Source: an uncultured Nitrosomonadales bacterium (GTDB lineage Bacteria; Pseudomonadota; Gammaproteobacteria; Burkholderiales; Methylophilaceae). Taken from it: a stretch of DNA of 11,195 bases. A program made the translations under genes and the position numbers. Each line of letters starts with the position of its first letter. The first letter of the stretch is position 1. The stretch is from the NCBI GenBank assembly GCA_946481065.1, contig CAMLMA010000059.1, positions 1-11,195 on the forward strand. The letters are read 5' to 3'. Positions 1 to 7,043 of this stretch are shown piece by piece. Under the pieces are notes generated by a model. That model made no database searches, was not told the origin of the DNA, and saw nothing but the letters and a program-made list of their open reading frames with translations.

Positions 1-30
1 AATTCATGCAAATTTTCAAAGGGTTCCGTC

Positions 31-426
31 ATGGCTTCCAAGCTGATCACCGCAAGACAGCAGATGCGCTCGGCGCAGAGTTTTGCTTTCTTTTCCAGCC
101 TGGCTGTCATTCTAATGCCTGCCATCATTCCGATGTTGCTGTGGATCGCAGCTTCGATCTTCGCGTATTGCGCGGTCGCCTGCCATCCCAACCCCCGCGT
201 ACAGGCCTATCTGACGAAAGCCGGGCATCGCTTCTATGGCCTGGTCGGATCGCTGGTGGTCTTGCTGAACTTCAGCTCGCAGATGTCCAAGGCGGCGGGA
301 GGCTGGTTCAATTTCTGGCTGATCGTCTGGATCGTCAGCATCCTGGTCGTCGTGCCTTTAGGAATCCGCGATATCCTGCGTGCCAAGAAGGAACCCTGGC
401 AAGACATGCAAGTAGAAATGGAATAA
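31..426 (+). CDS. Small polytopic inner-membrane protein of unknown function, head of the biotin cluster
   Basis: I do not recognise this 131-residue protein. It is strongly hydrophobic with a short basic N-terminus (K4, R9, R13). Residues 18-50 form a long apolar stretch broken by P30 and P34, which could be one long helix or a helical hairpin. Further apolar segments lie at about 68-83 and 93-112, followed by a basic then acidic tail. Positive residues at the N-terminus, in the 52-67 loop (R56, K63, R67) and after 112 (R113, R117, K119, K120) fit four membrane passes with both ends in the cytoplasm. There is no signal peptide, no lipobox and no motif of BioY or another known biotin transporter. 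Two cysteines (C47, C51) sit at the end of the first apolar stretch. The ATG has an AAAGGG ribosome site at 18-23, seven bases upstream. The stop is 11 bases before bioB, so co-transcription is likely. A link to biotin is inferred from position only. Confidence 0.8.
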   Translation: MASKLITARQQMRSAQSFAFFSSLAVILMPAIIPMLLWIAASIFAYCAVACHPNPRVQAYLTKAGHRFYGLVGSLVVLLNFSSQMSKAAGGWFNFWLIVWIVSILVVVPLGIRDILRAKKEPWQDMQVEME

Positions 427-432
427 GAGGAG
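427..432 (+). promoter_or_regulatory. Ribosome binding site of bioB
   Basis: GAGGAG lies five bases before the ATG at 438, directly after the stop of the upstream membrane-protein gene. It decides the bioB start, because the bioB frame stays open upstream to position 6 and would otherwise suggest a much longer protein. Confidence 0.8.
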
Positions 433-437
433 ACACC

Positions 438-1430
438 ATGTTAGAAGCCGTGATCGATACACGCAGCCTGCAACAGGGCAGCTGCCAGACACCCACCGTG
501 AACCGCTGGGCCGTGGACGAGATCGTCGCCCTGTTCGAATTGCCGTTCAGCGACCTCATGCACCGCGCGCAAAGCGTACATCGTGAGCATTTCGACCCCA
601 ATGCCGTTCAGGTCAGCACGCTGCTGTCGATCAAGACCGGTGGCTGTTCCGAGGATTGCGGCTACTGTCCGCAGGCCGCCCGCTACCATACCGATGTCGA
701 GAACGAGCCCTTGATGGCGCTGGAGGACGTGGTGGCCGCGGCCAAGACCGCCAAGGAGAACGGCGCCAGCCGCTTCTGCATGGGTGCCGCCTGGCGCGGA
801 CCTAAACAGCGCGACCTGGAACCCGTGCTGGAAATGATCAAGGCAGTGAAGGCGCTGGGGCTCGAGAGTTGCGCCACGCTGGGCATGCTGAAGGAAGGCC
901 AGGCCGAGCAACTGAAGGACGCTGGCCTCGATTACTACAACCATAACCTCGACACCGCGCCAGAGTTCTACGGCGACGTCATCAGCACGCGTACTTACCA
1001 GGACCGTCTGGAGACGCTGGAGCGCGTACGCAACGTCGATATCAACGTCTGCTGCGGCGGCATCATCGGTATGGGTGAATCGCGCAACCAGCGTGCGGGG
1101 CTGCTGGCACAACTGGCCAACATGGAGCGCCCGCCGGAGAGCGTCCCCATCAATCTCCTGACGCAAGTCGAGGGCACGCCGCTGCATGGCACGGATGAGC
1201 TCGACCCGATGGAATTCGTGCGTACCATCGCAGCTGCACGCATCACCATGCCAACCAGCTATGTGCGCTTGTCCGCGGGCCGTCAGAGCATGCATGAAGG
1301 CATCCAGGCCCTGTGTTTCCTTGCCGGCGCCAACTCCATCTTCTACGGCGAAAAGCTGTTGACCACGGGTAACCCGGAAGCCGAGGCAGACAAGGCGCTC
1401 TTTGCCAAGCTGGGCATCAAAGCGATTTAA
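438..1430 (+). CDS. bioB: Biotin synthase (radical SAM)
   Basis: BioB inserts sulfur into dethiobiotin to make biotin, the last step of the pathway. It uses S-adenosylmethionine, a [4Fe-4S] cluster and a sacrificial [2Fe-2S] cluster in the cytoplasm. The 330-residue product has the radical-SAM CxxxCxxC motif at C70, C74 and C77. The residues matching the E. coli [2Fe-2S] ligands (C97, C128, C188, R260) are all present at a constant offset of 17: C114, C145, C205 and R277. The motifs [25 protein letters not shown] and YVRLSAGR are also present. The enzyme therefore looks complete and active. The ATG at 438 is chosen for its strong GAGGAG site. The open frame upstream to position 6 overlaps the membrane-protein gene and is not family-like. 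The stop shares one base with the bioF start (TAATG). Confidence 0.98.
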   Translation: MLEAVIDTRSLQQGSCQTPTVNRWAVDEIVALFELPFSDLMHRAQSVHREHFDPNAVQVSTLLSIKTGGCSEDCGYCPQAARYHTDVENEPLMALEDVVAAAKTAKENGASRFCMGAAWRGPKQRDLEPVLEMIKAVKALGLESCATLGMLKEGQAEQLKDAGLDYYNHNLDTAPEFYGDVISTRTYQDRLETLERVRNVDINVCCGGIIGMGESRNQRAGLLAQLANMERPPESVPINLLTQVEGTPLHGTDELDPMEFVRTIAAARITMPTSYVRLSAGRQSMHEGIQALCFLAGANSIFYGEKLLTTGNPEAEADKALFAKLGIKAI

Positions 1431-2605
1431 TGTCGCAGCGCTTGTATTCCGAGCTGCAGGCTGAGCTGGATGCACGCGCGAGCGCCGGATTGACCCGGCG
1501 CCGGCGTCTGCTGCAAGGGCCTCAGGGGACCGCCATCACCTGCGACGGCGAAGCGGTGCTGTCCTTTTGCAGTAACGACTATCTTGGGCTCGCCAGCCAT
1601 CCAGCGCTGGCCGATGCCATCAAGGCCGCAGTCGATAGCGTGGGGGTCGGTGCCGGTGCCTCGCATCTCATCACCGGCCATCATGAGTTGCACGAGACGC
1701 TGGAGCAGGCGCTGGCGACATTCGTCGGCTTGCCTGCGGCCCTGCTATTCTCCACTGGCTATATGGCCAATCTCGGGGTGGTCAGCGCCCTGATGGGCAG
1801 GGATGACGCGATCTTCGCCGACAAGCTCAACCATGCCTCGCTCAACGATGCCGCAGTGCTCGCGCGCGCAACCCTGCATCGCTATGCACATAACGATCTC
1901 GCTGCCCTGGAAAACCTGCTGGCGCAGTCCAAGGCCAAGCGCAAGCTCGTGGTCGCAGACGCGGTGTTCAGCATGGACGGCGATGTGGCCCCGGTGCCGC
2001 AACTACTGGCCTTGTGCGAGCGTCATGACGCCTACCTGTTGCTGGACGATGCGCACGGTTTTGGCGTGCTGGGCGAACAGGGCGCAGGGATCCTCGATCA
2101 TTTCGCGGTCAGTTCGCCGCGTATCATCTACATGGCGACACTGGGCAAGGCGGCCGGAGTGGCAGGAGCGTTCGTCGCCGGCGAAACGGTGCTGATCGAT
2201 TATCTCGTGCAGCAATGCCGGCCCTACATCTATACCACCGCCAGCCCCGCGATCCTCTCTGCCGCCCTGCTGGCGGCGCTGCAGGTGATGCGAGATGATC
2301 CTGCGCGTCACGCCCATCTGCAGCAGCTGATCCGTCTCTTGAAGACACGACTCAAGCTCGACCGCTGGCAACTGATGCCTTCCGATACGGCGATCCAGCC
2401 ATTGCTGGTGGGCAGCAACGAAGAAGCTGTCCGGATAAGTGAGTGGTTGCTGACACAAGGCATGCTGGTGCCGGCGATCCGTCCGCCGACCGTACCCAAG
2501 GGCACCGCACGCTTGCGGATCTCCTTATCCGCCGCTCACAGCGAAGCGGAAATCCTGCGGCTGGTGGAGGCTTTGCATGAGGCAGAGCAGGTGTTGCTGG
2601 CATGA
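1430..2605 (+). CDS. bioF: 8-amino-7-oxononanoate synthase (KAPA synthase)
   Basis: BioF is a PLP enzyme that condenses pimeloyl-ACP (or -CoA) with L-alanine, with loss of CO2, to give 8-amino-7-oxononanoate, the first committed step of ring assembly. The 391-residue product has the normal length and the alpha-oxoamine synthase signatures: SNDYLGLASHP near residue 48, GAGASHLITG at 74-83, H135 in DKLNHAS (ring-stacking position), DDAHGFG at 206-212 with the PLP-nitrogen aspartate and histidine, and the Schiff-base lysine K240 in ATLGKAAGVAGAF. The start codon overlaps the bioB stop as TAATG and has no strong ribosome site, so translation is probably coupled to bioB. The stop overlaps the bioH start as ATGA. 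Confidence 0.97.
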   Translation: MSQRLYSELQAELDARASAGLTRRRRLLQGPQGTAITCDGEAVLSFCSNDYLGLASHPALADAIKAAVDSVGVGAGASHLITGHHELHETLEQALATFVGLPAALLFSTGYMANLGVVSALMGRDDAIFADKLNHASLNDAAVLARATLHRYAHNDLAALENLLAQSKAKRKLVVADAVFSMDGDVAPVPQLLALCERHDAYLLLDDAHGFGVLGEQGAGILDHFAVSSPRIIYMATLGKAAGVAGAFVAGETVLIDYLVQQCRPYIYTTASPAILSAALLAALQVMRDDPARHAHLQQLIRLLKTRLKLDRWQLMPSDTAIQPLLVGSNEEAVRISEWLLTQGMLVPAIRPPTVPKGTARLRISLSAAHSEAEILRLVEALHEAEQVLLA

Positions 2606-3411
2606 GCTTGCATATCGAGACCATCGGTAGCGGCCGCCCCCTGGTCATGATCCATGGCTGGGGCATGCATAGTGGCGTCTGGCAACCGCTGGTGAAGAGA
2701 CTCTCCCGCCATTTCAACCTGCATATGATCGATCTTCCGGGCATGGGTTTCAGCCAGCCGATCGAGCCCGGACACCTGCATGCGGTCGCGGAAAAGGTCG
2801 CCGAGCAGATGCCGCCCAACGCCGATGTTTGCGGTTGGTCGCTGGGTGGGTTGGTGGCGATGCGCATCGCGCTCAGCCATCCGGAGCAGGTGCGGCGCAT
2901 GGCCCTGATCGGCAGTACGCCGCGATTCGTCAACAGCCCGGCTGGCGATGTCGGCGCGATGGACAAGCCTGTAGCATGGACTCACGGTATCGACGCCAAG
3001 GTGTTCCAGGATTTCGCCACGCAAGTGAGCCAGGACTACCAGAACACACTGATCAAGTTCCTCACCCTGCAGTGCATGGGTGCCAGCGATTCGCGCGCCA
3101 CCATCAAGCAGCTGCGCGCGAGTTTCGCCGAACGGCCGGTCCCGACCACAGGTTCGCTGCAAAAGGCCTTGCGCATCCTGCTCGAGAACGACCTGCGCGA
3201 AGAGATCCCCGATCTGCGCAAGCCGGTACTACTCATGCATGGCGACCGCGATACGCTGGCGCCTTTGCAGGCTGCACACTGGCTGGCGCAGCACTTGCCA
3301 TTCGGTCGGTTGCGCGTGCTGGCCGGCGCCTCACATGCGCCGTTCCTGTCGCATCCGGAACAATGCATCGAGGCGCTGGTGCAGTTCCTAGAGCCAGATC
3401 ATGCCGGATGA
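2602..3411 (+). CDS. bioH: Pimeloyl-ACP methyl ester carboxylesterase
   Basis: BioH is an alpha/beta hydrolase that removes the methyl group from pimeloyl-ACP methyl ester once the chain has seven carbons. This ends the disguise set by BioC and releases pimeloyl-ACP for BioF. The 269-residue product shows the oxyanion-hole region VMIHGWGMHSGVW (15-27), the nucleophile elbow GWSLGG with S80, the acid in HGDRDTLAP (D217) and the catalytic histidine H245 in GASHAPFLSHP. Length, motifs and position between bioF and bioC support BioH rather than another hydrolase of this large family. The start overlaps the bioF stop by four bases (ATGA), and AGG at 2589-2591 is a possible weak ribosome site. bioB-bioF-bioH-bioC-bioD is also the order known from Pseudomonas. 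Confidence 0.94.
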   Translation: MSLHIETIGSGRPLVMIHGWGMHSGVWQPLVKRLSRHFNLHMIDLPGMGFSQPIEPGHLHAVAEKVAEQMPPNADVCGWSLGGLVAMRIALSHPEQVRRMALIGSTPRFVNSPAGDVGAMDKPVAWTHGIDAKVFQDFATQVSQDYQNTLIKFLTLQCMGASDSRATIKQLRASFAERPVPTTGSLQKALRILLENDLREEIPDLRKPVLLMHGDRDTLAPLQAAHWLAQHLPFGRLRVLAGASHAPFLSHPEQCIEALVQFLEPDHAG

Positions 3412-3415
3412 ACGC

Positions 3416-4291
3416 ATGAACGATAACTACCAACTCGACAAGGCGCGCGTACGTGCCTCATTCGACCGTGCCGCCGGCACTTACGATGCCGCTGCGGTCT
3501 TGCAGACAGAAGTGCGTCAGCGCATGTTCGAGCGGCTCGAACTCATCAAGCTGCAGCCGCAGTGTGTTCTCGATGCGGGTTGTGGCACCGGCCACGGTAG
3601 CGAACTGCTCAGCCAACGTTTCCCGGCAGCGGATGTACTGTCGCTCGATATCGCCATGGGCATGTTGAAAAAGACCCTTGCCAGTCGCTCGCTGATACAG
3701 CGCCTGTTCGGTCGCTCATCCCGCACGGGTATCTGTGCCGACATCGAACACCTGCCGCTGGCGGGTCAGAGTCTCGATCTGATCTGGTCCAATCTCGCGA
3801 TCCAGTGGTGCAACGACCTCGACCGCGCCTTTGGCGAGATGCATCGCAGCCTGCGTGCCGGCGGGCTGGTGATGTTCAGCACCTTTGGCCCGGATACGTT
3901 GAAAGAGTTGCGTGCTGCCGCCAGTGTGGATGCCGGACACGTGCATGTCAGCCGTTTCATCGACATGCACGACATCGGCGATGCGCTCGTACGCGCCGGC
4001 TTCAGCGCGCCAGTACTCGATGTCGAACACTTCGTGCTCACCTACGACGATGTCATGGGCGTGATGCGCGATCTCAAGGCCATCGGTGCGCACAATGCCG
4101 CTCAGGGCCGACATCGCGGTTTACTGGGCCGGGGCTTCCTGGAAAAGCTGACGGCCGCCTACGAACGATTCCGCAGCGAAGGCAAGCTGCCGGCGACCTA
4201 CGAAGTGGTCTATGGACATGCCTGGAAACCCGAACCCAAGGCGGACTTGCCGGACGGCCTCGCCCCTGTGACGTTCCGGAGCCGACAATGA
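3416..4291 (+). CDS. bioC: Malonyl-ACP O-methyltransferase
   Basis: BioC methylates the free carboxyl of malonyl-ACP with S-adenosylmethionine, so the fatty-acid machinery can extend it to pimeloyl-ACP methyl ester. From the ATG at 3416 the product is 291 residues. It has SAM motif I (LDAGCGTGHG, 52-61), the ribose-binding acidic residue D78 in SLDIAMGML, the BioC-typical SNLAIQW at 125-131, and FSTFGPDTLKELR at about 154-166. A basic stretch of about 15 residues between D78 and CADIEHLPL is absent from the E. coli protein as I recall it; I believe it is common in betaproteobacterial BioC. An in-frame ATG at 3401 would add five residues and overlap bioH by 11 bases. I prefer 3416 because MNDNYQLDKARVR resembles family N-termini and GGA lies seven bases upstream, but the choice is not certain. 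The stop overlaps bioD as ATGA. Confidence 0.94.
   Translation: MNDNYQLDKARVRASFDRAAGTYDAAAVLQTEVRQRMFERLELIKLQPQCVLDAGCGTGHGSELLSQRFPAADVLSLDIAMGMLKKTLASRSLIQRLFGRSSRTGICADIEHLPLAGQSLDLIWSNLAIQWCNDLDRAFGEMHRSLRAGGLVMFSTFGPDTLKELRAAASVDAGHVHVSRFIDMHDIGDALVRAGFSAPVLDVEHFVLTYDDVMGVMRDLKAIGAHNAAQGRHRGLLGRGFLEKLTAAYERFRSEGKLPATYEVVYGHAWKPEPKADLPDGLAPVTFRSRQ
4278..4281 (+). promoter_or_regulatory. Ribosome binding site of bioD
   Basis: GGAG sits six bases before the bioD ATG at 4288, inside the end of bioC. It fixes the start, because the bioD frame remains open far upstream (to 3805) as a shadow of bioC. Confidence 0.7.
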
Positions 4292-4962
4292 GTAGCGCCT
4301 ACTTCATCGCTGGTACCGATACCGGCGTCGGCAAGACGCTCATCACCAGTGCGCTGGTCCATGGGTTCGCGCAACGCGGCTTGCGCAGCGTCGGGATGAA
4401 ACCGGTCGCAGCGGGCTGTACTTGGCAGGATGGACGCCTGTTGTCCGAGGATGTCGTGCAGCTGGTGGCGGCCAGCAACGTCGAGGTCGATCTCGATCTC
4501 ATCAATCCTTATGCCTTCGCGCCACCGATCGCGCCGCATATCGCCGCCGATAAGGCAGGGGTCAGTATCGAACTGCCAGTGATCCAGCGGGCCTGCAAGA
4601 CCTTGCAGGGAGAGGTTGATCGCGTCATGGTGGAAGGGGTGGGCGGCTTCCGTGTGCCGCTCGGCGCCGAACTCGATACCGCCGATCTGGCCCAGGCGCT
4701 CGGTCTGCCGGTGGTGCTGGTGGTCGGTATGCGGCTGGGTTGCATCAACCATACGCTGCTGACGCTGGAGGCGATCGAGGTGCGCGGGCTGACACTCGCT
4801 GGCTGGGTCGCCAATTGTATCGATCCCGAGATGGCCGTGCTTGATGACAATATCGCCGCACTGCGGCAGCGCATCCCCGCGCCATGCCTCGGTATCGTGC
4901 CGACCCTGGGTACTGCGGATTTCCGCCTGGCGGCGACCTACCTGCAACTCGATCAGCTGTAG
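4288..4962 (+). CDS. bioD: ATP-dependent dethiobiotin synthetase
   Basis: BioD closes the ureido ring of dethiobiotin from 7,8-diaminopelargonic acid, CO2 and ATP, one step before BioB. The 224-residue product has the P-loop GTDTGVGKT at 9-17 (K16), the conserved lysine K38 in VGMKPVAAG, NPYAFAPPIAPHIAA at 73-87 and the EGVGG motif at 116-120, followed by VPL. Length and motifs match a full enzyme. The ATG overlaps the bioC stop by four bases and has a good GGAG site. It is the last gene of the biotin cluster. Its final ten bases overlap the 3' end of nadD on the opposite strand. BioA, which makes its substrate, is not in the window. Confidence 0.97.
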   Translation: MSSAYFIAGTDTGVGKTLITSALVHGFAQRGLRSVGMKPVAAGCTWQDGRLLSEDVVQLVAASNVEVDLDLINPYAFAPPIAPHIAADKAGVSIELPVIQRACKTLQGEVDRVMVEGVGGFRVPLGAELDTADLAQALGLPVVLVVGMRLGCINHTLLTLEAIEVRGLTLAGWVANCIDPEMAVLDDNIAALRQRIPAPCLGIVPTLGTADFRLAATYLQLDQL

Positions 4963-5606
4963 AGCTTCTCTTTCACGATGTAATCGATGACGCTATCCGG
5001 CAACAGGTAACGCGGACTTTCGGCGGCTCGGAAACACCCGCGGATATGGGTAGCCGAGATGTCCAGCGGAGTGATGTGCTGCATGAAGAGATGTCCGGCG
5101 CGCATCTGCGTCAAGGCCTGCGCATCCGCAGTCAACCGCTCCTTGCAAAGTGCCTGTAGCTGGGGATGCATCTTCTCCATCTTCTCCTGGGCCAGCGGCG
5201 CGGTGGGGCGGTAGGCAACCACGATATGCGCCAGGTCGAGCAGCTCCTGCCAGTGATGCCAGCCTGGCAGGCCAAGGAAGGCGTCGCTGCCCAGCAGCAG
5301 GCTGATCGAAGTCTCTTCCCCCAGCTCCAGGCGTAGTGATTGCAGGGTGTCGATGGTGTAGGAAGCGCCTTCACGCAATAGCTCGCGCATGTCCAGCCGG
5401 AACCGCGGGTTGTCCTGGATCGCGATCGCGACCATGGCTGCACGATGTTGCGCGGAAGTCGCCGGTTGCTGGCGATGCGGCGGGATCGCCGCAGGCACGA
5501 ACAAGACCTCGTCCAGATGCACGGCCTCGGCCAGTTCCTGCGCCATGCGCAGATGACCGAAGTGGATCGGATCGAAGGTGCCGCCGAGGATGCCGATGGC
5601 GTTCAC
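4953..5606 (-). CDS. nadD: Nicotinate-nucleotide adenylyltransferase
   Basis: NadD adenylates nicotinate mononucleotide to deamido-NAD, a shared step of de novo and salvage NAD synthesis in the cytoplasm. From the GTG at 5606 the product is 217 residues and opens MNAIGILGGTFDPIHFGH, the normal family start. Visible motifs are the nucleotidyltransferase GGTFDP and HxGH (H15-H18), PPHR at 42-45, LLGSDAFLGLPGWHHW in the middle, and ISATHIR at 183-189 near the C-terminus. A TTG at 5642 in the same frame would add 12 residues, but it has no ribosome site and the extension does not look family-like; an in-frame TGA lies just upstream of it. It is the last gene of the leftward cluster. The usual rsfS and rlmH neighbours do not follow; it runs straight into bioD, with a 10-base tail overlap. 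Confidence 0.95.
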   Translation of the reverse strand: MNAIGILGGTFDPIHFGHLRMAQELAEAVHLDEVLFVPAAIPPHRQQPATSAQHRAAMVAIAIQDNPRFRLDMRELLREGASYTIDTLQSLRLELGEETSISLLLGSDAFLGLPGWHHWQELLDLAHIVVAYRPTAPLAQEKMEKMHPQLQALCKERLTADAQALTQMRAGHLFMQHITPLDISATHIRGCFRAAESPRYLLPDSVIDYIVKEKLYS

Positions 5607-5740
5607 GTTGTGAGGTTCCGGATACGCGAGCGAGCGGGGCAAAGCGCAAGGTGCACGGCGCGCAGGATGCGAGACATATCAGAGGGATAGGCGCGTGTGC
5701 GAGCACCGCGCAACGCAGCCATTTGCTCGCGTAGCCGCAT
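5603..5740 (-). CDS. Possible small ORF between proA and nadD (45 aa, uncertain)
   Basis: The proA-nadD gap (5607-5750) holds no recognised gene, but an ATG at 5740 opens a 45-codon frame. A TAGG sequence overlapping the proA stop lies nine bases before this ATG. The frame's TGA overlaps the probable nadD GTG as GTGA. That layout resembles a translationally coupled leader or small gene. The peptide is arginine-rich (10 of 45) with a short apolar patch around residues 25-34. High arginine is also what random translation of GC-rich DNA gives, so coding is not established. I recognise no family. Alternatively, the gap is simply untranslated leader for nadD. Confidence 0.2.
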   Translation of the reverse strand: MRLREQMAALRGARTRAYPSDMSRILRAVHLALCPARSRIRNLTT

Positions 5741-5750
5741 AGACAAGCGC

Positions 5751-7007
5751 CTAGCTGCGGACCTCACCGTTACCCAGTACCACATATTTCAGGGACGTCA
5801 GTCCCTCAAGGCCGACCGGGCCACGCGCATGCAGTTTGTCGGTGGAGATGCCGATCTCGGCGCCAAGCCCGTATTCGAAACCATCGGCGAAGCGCGTCGA
5901 GGCGTTGACCATGACCGAGCTCGAGTCCACCTCGCGCAGGAACTGCCTTGCCTTGGTGTAGTTCTCGGTGACGATGGCCTCGGTGTGCTGCGAGGAATAC
6001 TGGTTGATGTGGGCGATGGCCTCGTCGACGCCGCTCACCACCTTGACCGAGATGATGGCATCCAGGTATTCGGTGTAATAGTCCTCGTCCGTCGCCGCCT
6101 TGGCTTCCTTCACCAGGGCCTGCGTTTCGGCGCAGCCGCGGATCTCCACGCCTTTGGCCAACAGCATGGATGCGAGTTTCGGTAATGCGTCCGCTGCGAT
6201 GCTGCGCGCGACCAGCAGGGATTCCGCGGTATTGCAGGTGCCGAGCCGCTGGGTCTTGGAGTTCTCCAGGATCGGCAGCGCTTTAGCCATGTCGGCATCG
6301 TCATCGACATAGATGTGGCAATTGCCGTCCAGATGCTTGATGACCGGGATGCGCGCCTCGTTCGAGATACGCTCGATCAGGCCCTTGCCGCCGCGTGGCA
6401 CGATGACGTCGACATAATGTTTCATGGTGATGAGCTCGCCCACGGCGGCACGATCGGTGGTCTCGACGACCTGCACCGCCGTGTGTGGCAGGCCAGCCGC
6501 AGTCAGGCCTTCGTCCACCAGCGCGGCCAGCGCACGATTGCACTGGATGGCTTCGGAACCGCCGCGCAGGATGGCCGCATTGCCGGATTTGATGCACAGC
6601 CCGGCAGCATCTACCGTCACGTTCGGACGTGCTTCGTAGATGATGCCGATGACGCCCAGCGGCACGCGCATGCGGCCGACCTGGATGCCGGAAGGACGGT
6701 ATTTGAAATCGCTCATCTCGCCGATCGGGTCAGGCAGGCTGGCGATCTGCTCCAGGCCTTCAGCCATGGTCGCGATGGATTTTTCGCTCAAGGTCAGACG
6801 ATCGAGCATCGCTGGCTCCAGCCCGTTCTTGCGTGCCGCTTCGAGGTCGGCCTGGTTGGCGGCGAGTAGTTGCGCCTGGTCGCGGCGAATCGCCTTGGCG
6901 ATTGTCAGCAACGCCAGATTCTTGGTGTTGGCATTGGCCTTGGCCATCGCGCGCGATGCCAGTCGGGCTTGCTGGCCCAGGCCTTCCATGTATTGCTTGA
7001 TATCCAT
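5751..7007 (-). CDS. proA: Gamma-glutamyl phosphate reductase (glutamate-5-semialdehyde dehydrogenase)
   Basis: ProA reduces gamma-glutamyl phosphate with NADPH to glutamate-5-semialdehyde, the second step of proline synthesis, in the cytoplasm. The 418-residue product matches the family length (about 417). Signatures are [17 protein letters not shown] at 115-131, [13 protein letters not shown] at 141-153, [11 protein letters not shown] at 201-211, and the catalytic cysteine C258 in [11 protein letters not shown]. The C-terminal [27 protein letters not shown] and [12 protein letters not shown] motifs are also complete. The ATG at 7007 has only a weak upstream AAAAGA. proB, the kinase that supplies its labile substrate, is not nearby. 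It is preceded by holA after a 37-base gap with a hairpin. Confidence 0.97.
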   Translation of the reverse strand: MDIKQYMEGLGQQARLASRAMAKANANTKNLALLTIAKAIRRDQAQLLAANQADLEAARKNGLEPAMLDRLTLSEKSIATMAEGLEQIASLPDPIGEMSDFKYRPSGIQVGRMRVPLGVIGIIYEARPNVTVDAAGLCIKSGNAAILRGGSEAIQCNRALAALVDEGLTAAGLPHTAVQVVETTDRAAVGELITMKHYVDVIVPRGGKGLIERISNEARIPVIKHLDGNCHIYVDDDADMAKALPILENSKTQRLGTCNTAESLLVARSIAADALPKLASMLLAKGVEIRGCAETQALVKEAKAATDEDYYTEYLDAIISVKVVSGVDEAIAHINQYSSQHTEAIVTENYTKARQFLREVDSSSVMVNASTRFADGFEYGLGAEIGISTDKLHARGPVGLEGLTSLKYVVLGNGEVRS

Positions 7008-7025
7008 AGCGTGTCTTTTTATCTG

Positions 7026-7041
7026 GCGCTGTTACCAGCGC
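7026..7041 (-). other. Perfect hairpin with a GNRA-type loop between holA and proA
   Basis: Read on the minus (transcribed) strand this is GCGCTG-GTAA-CAGCGC, a perfect six-base-pair stem with a GUAA tetraloop, two bases after the holA stop codon. It is followed by CAGATAAAAAG, not by a run of T, so it does not look like an intrinsic terminator on either strand. It could stabilise or mark processing of the transcript, or affect proA translation. The function is inferred; only the inverted repeat is directly seen. Confidence 0.45.
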
Positions 7042-7043
7042 GA

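Noticed and set aside
6..437. In-frame open extension of bioB back to an ATG at position 6, giving a 474-residue protein
   Set aside because: It overlaps the membrane-protein gene in another frame, does not resemble BioB, and the strong ribosome site plus the cofactor-residue offset support the start at 438.
441..1475. 344-codon frame antisense to bioB
   Set aside because: It is rich in His, Arg and Ala with no motif, lies wholly opposite a clearly functional bioB, and is typical of GC-rich mirror frames.
2536..3162. 208-codon antisense frame across the bioF/bioH junction
   Set aside because: It has no recognisable domain or ribosome site, and the opposite strand is fully explained by bioF and bioH.
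4953..4975. AGCT/AGCT and AGAG/CTCT short stems near the bioD stop as a possible terminator
   Set aside because: The stems are only four base pairs and the following T-run is broken, too weak to call.
5257..5272. Inverted repeat TGCCAG-C-CTGGCA
   Set aside because: It lies in the middle of the nadD coding region with a one-base loop and no T-run, and is explained by coding sequence.
5660..5720. Possible promoter for nadD in the proA-nadD gap (TTGCGC, then TATCCC about 18 bases later on the minus strand)
   Set aside because: The match to the -10 and -35 consensus is poor and expected by chance in this composition.
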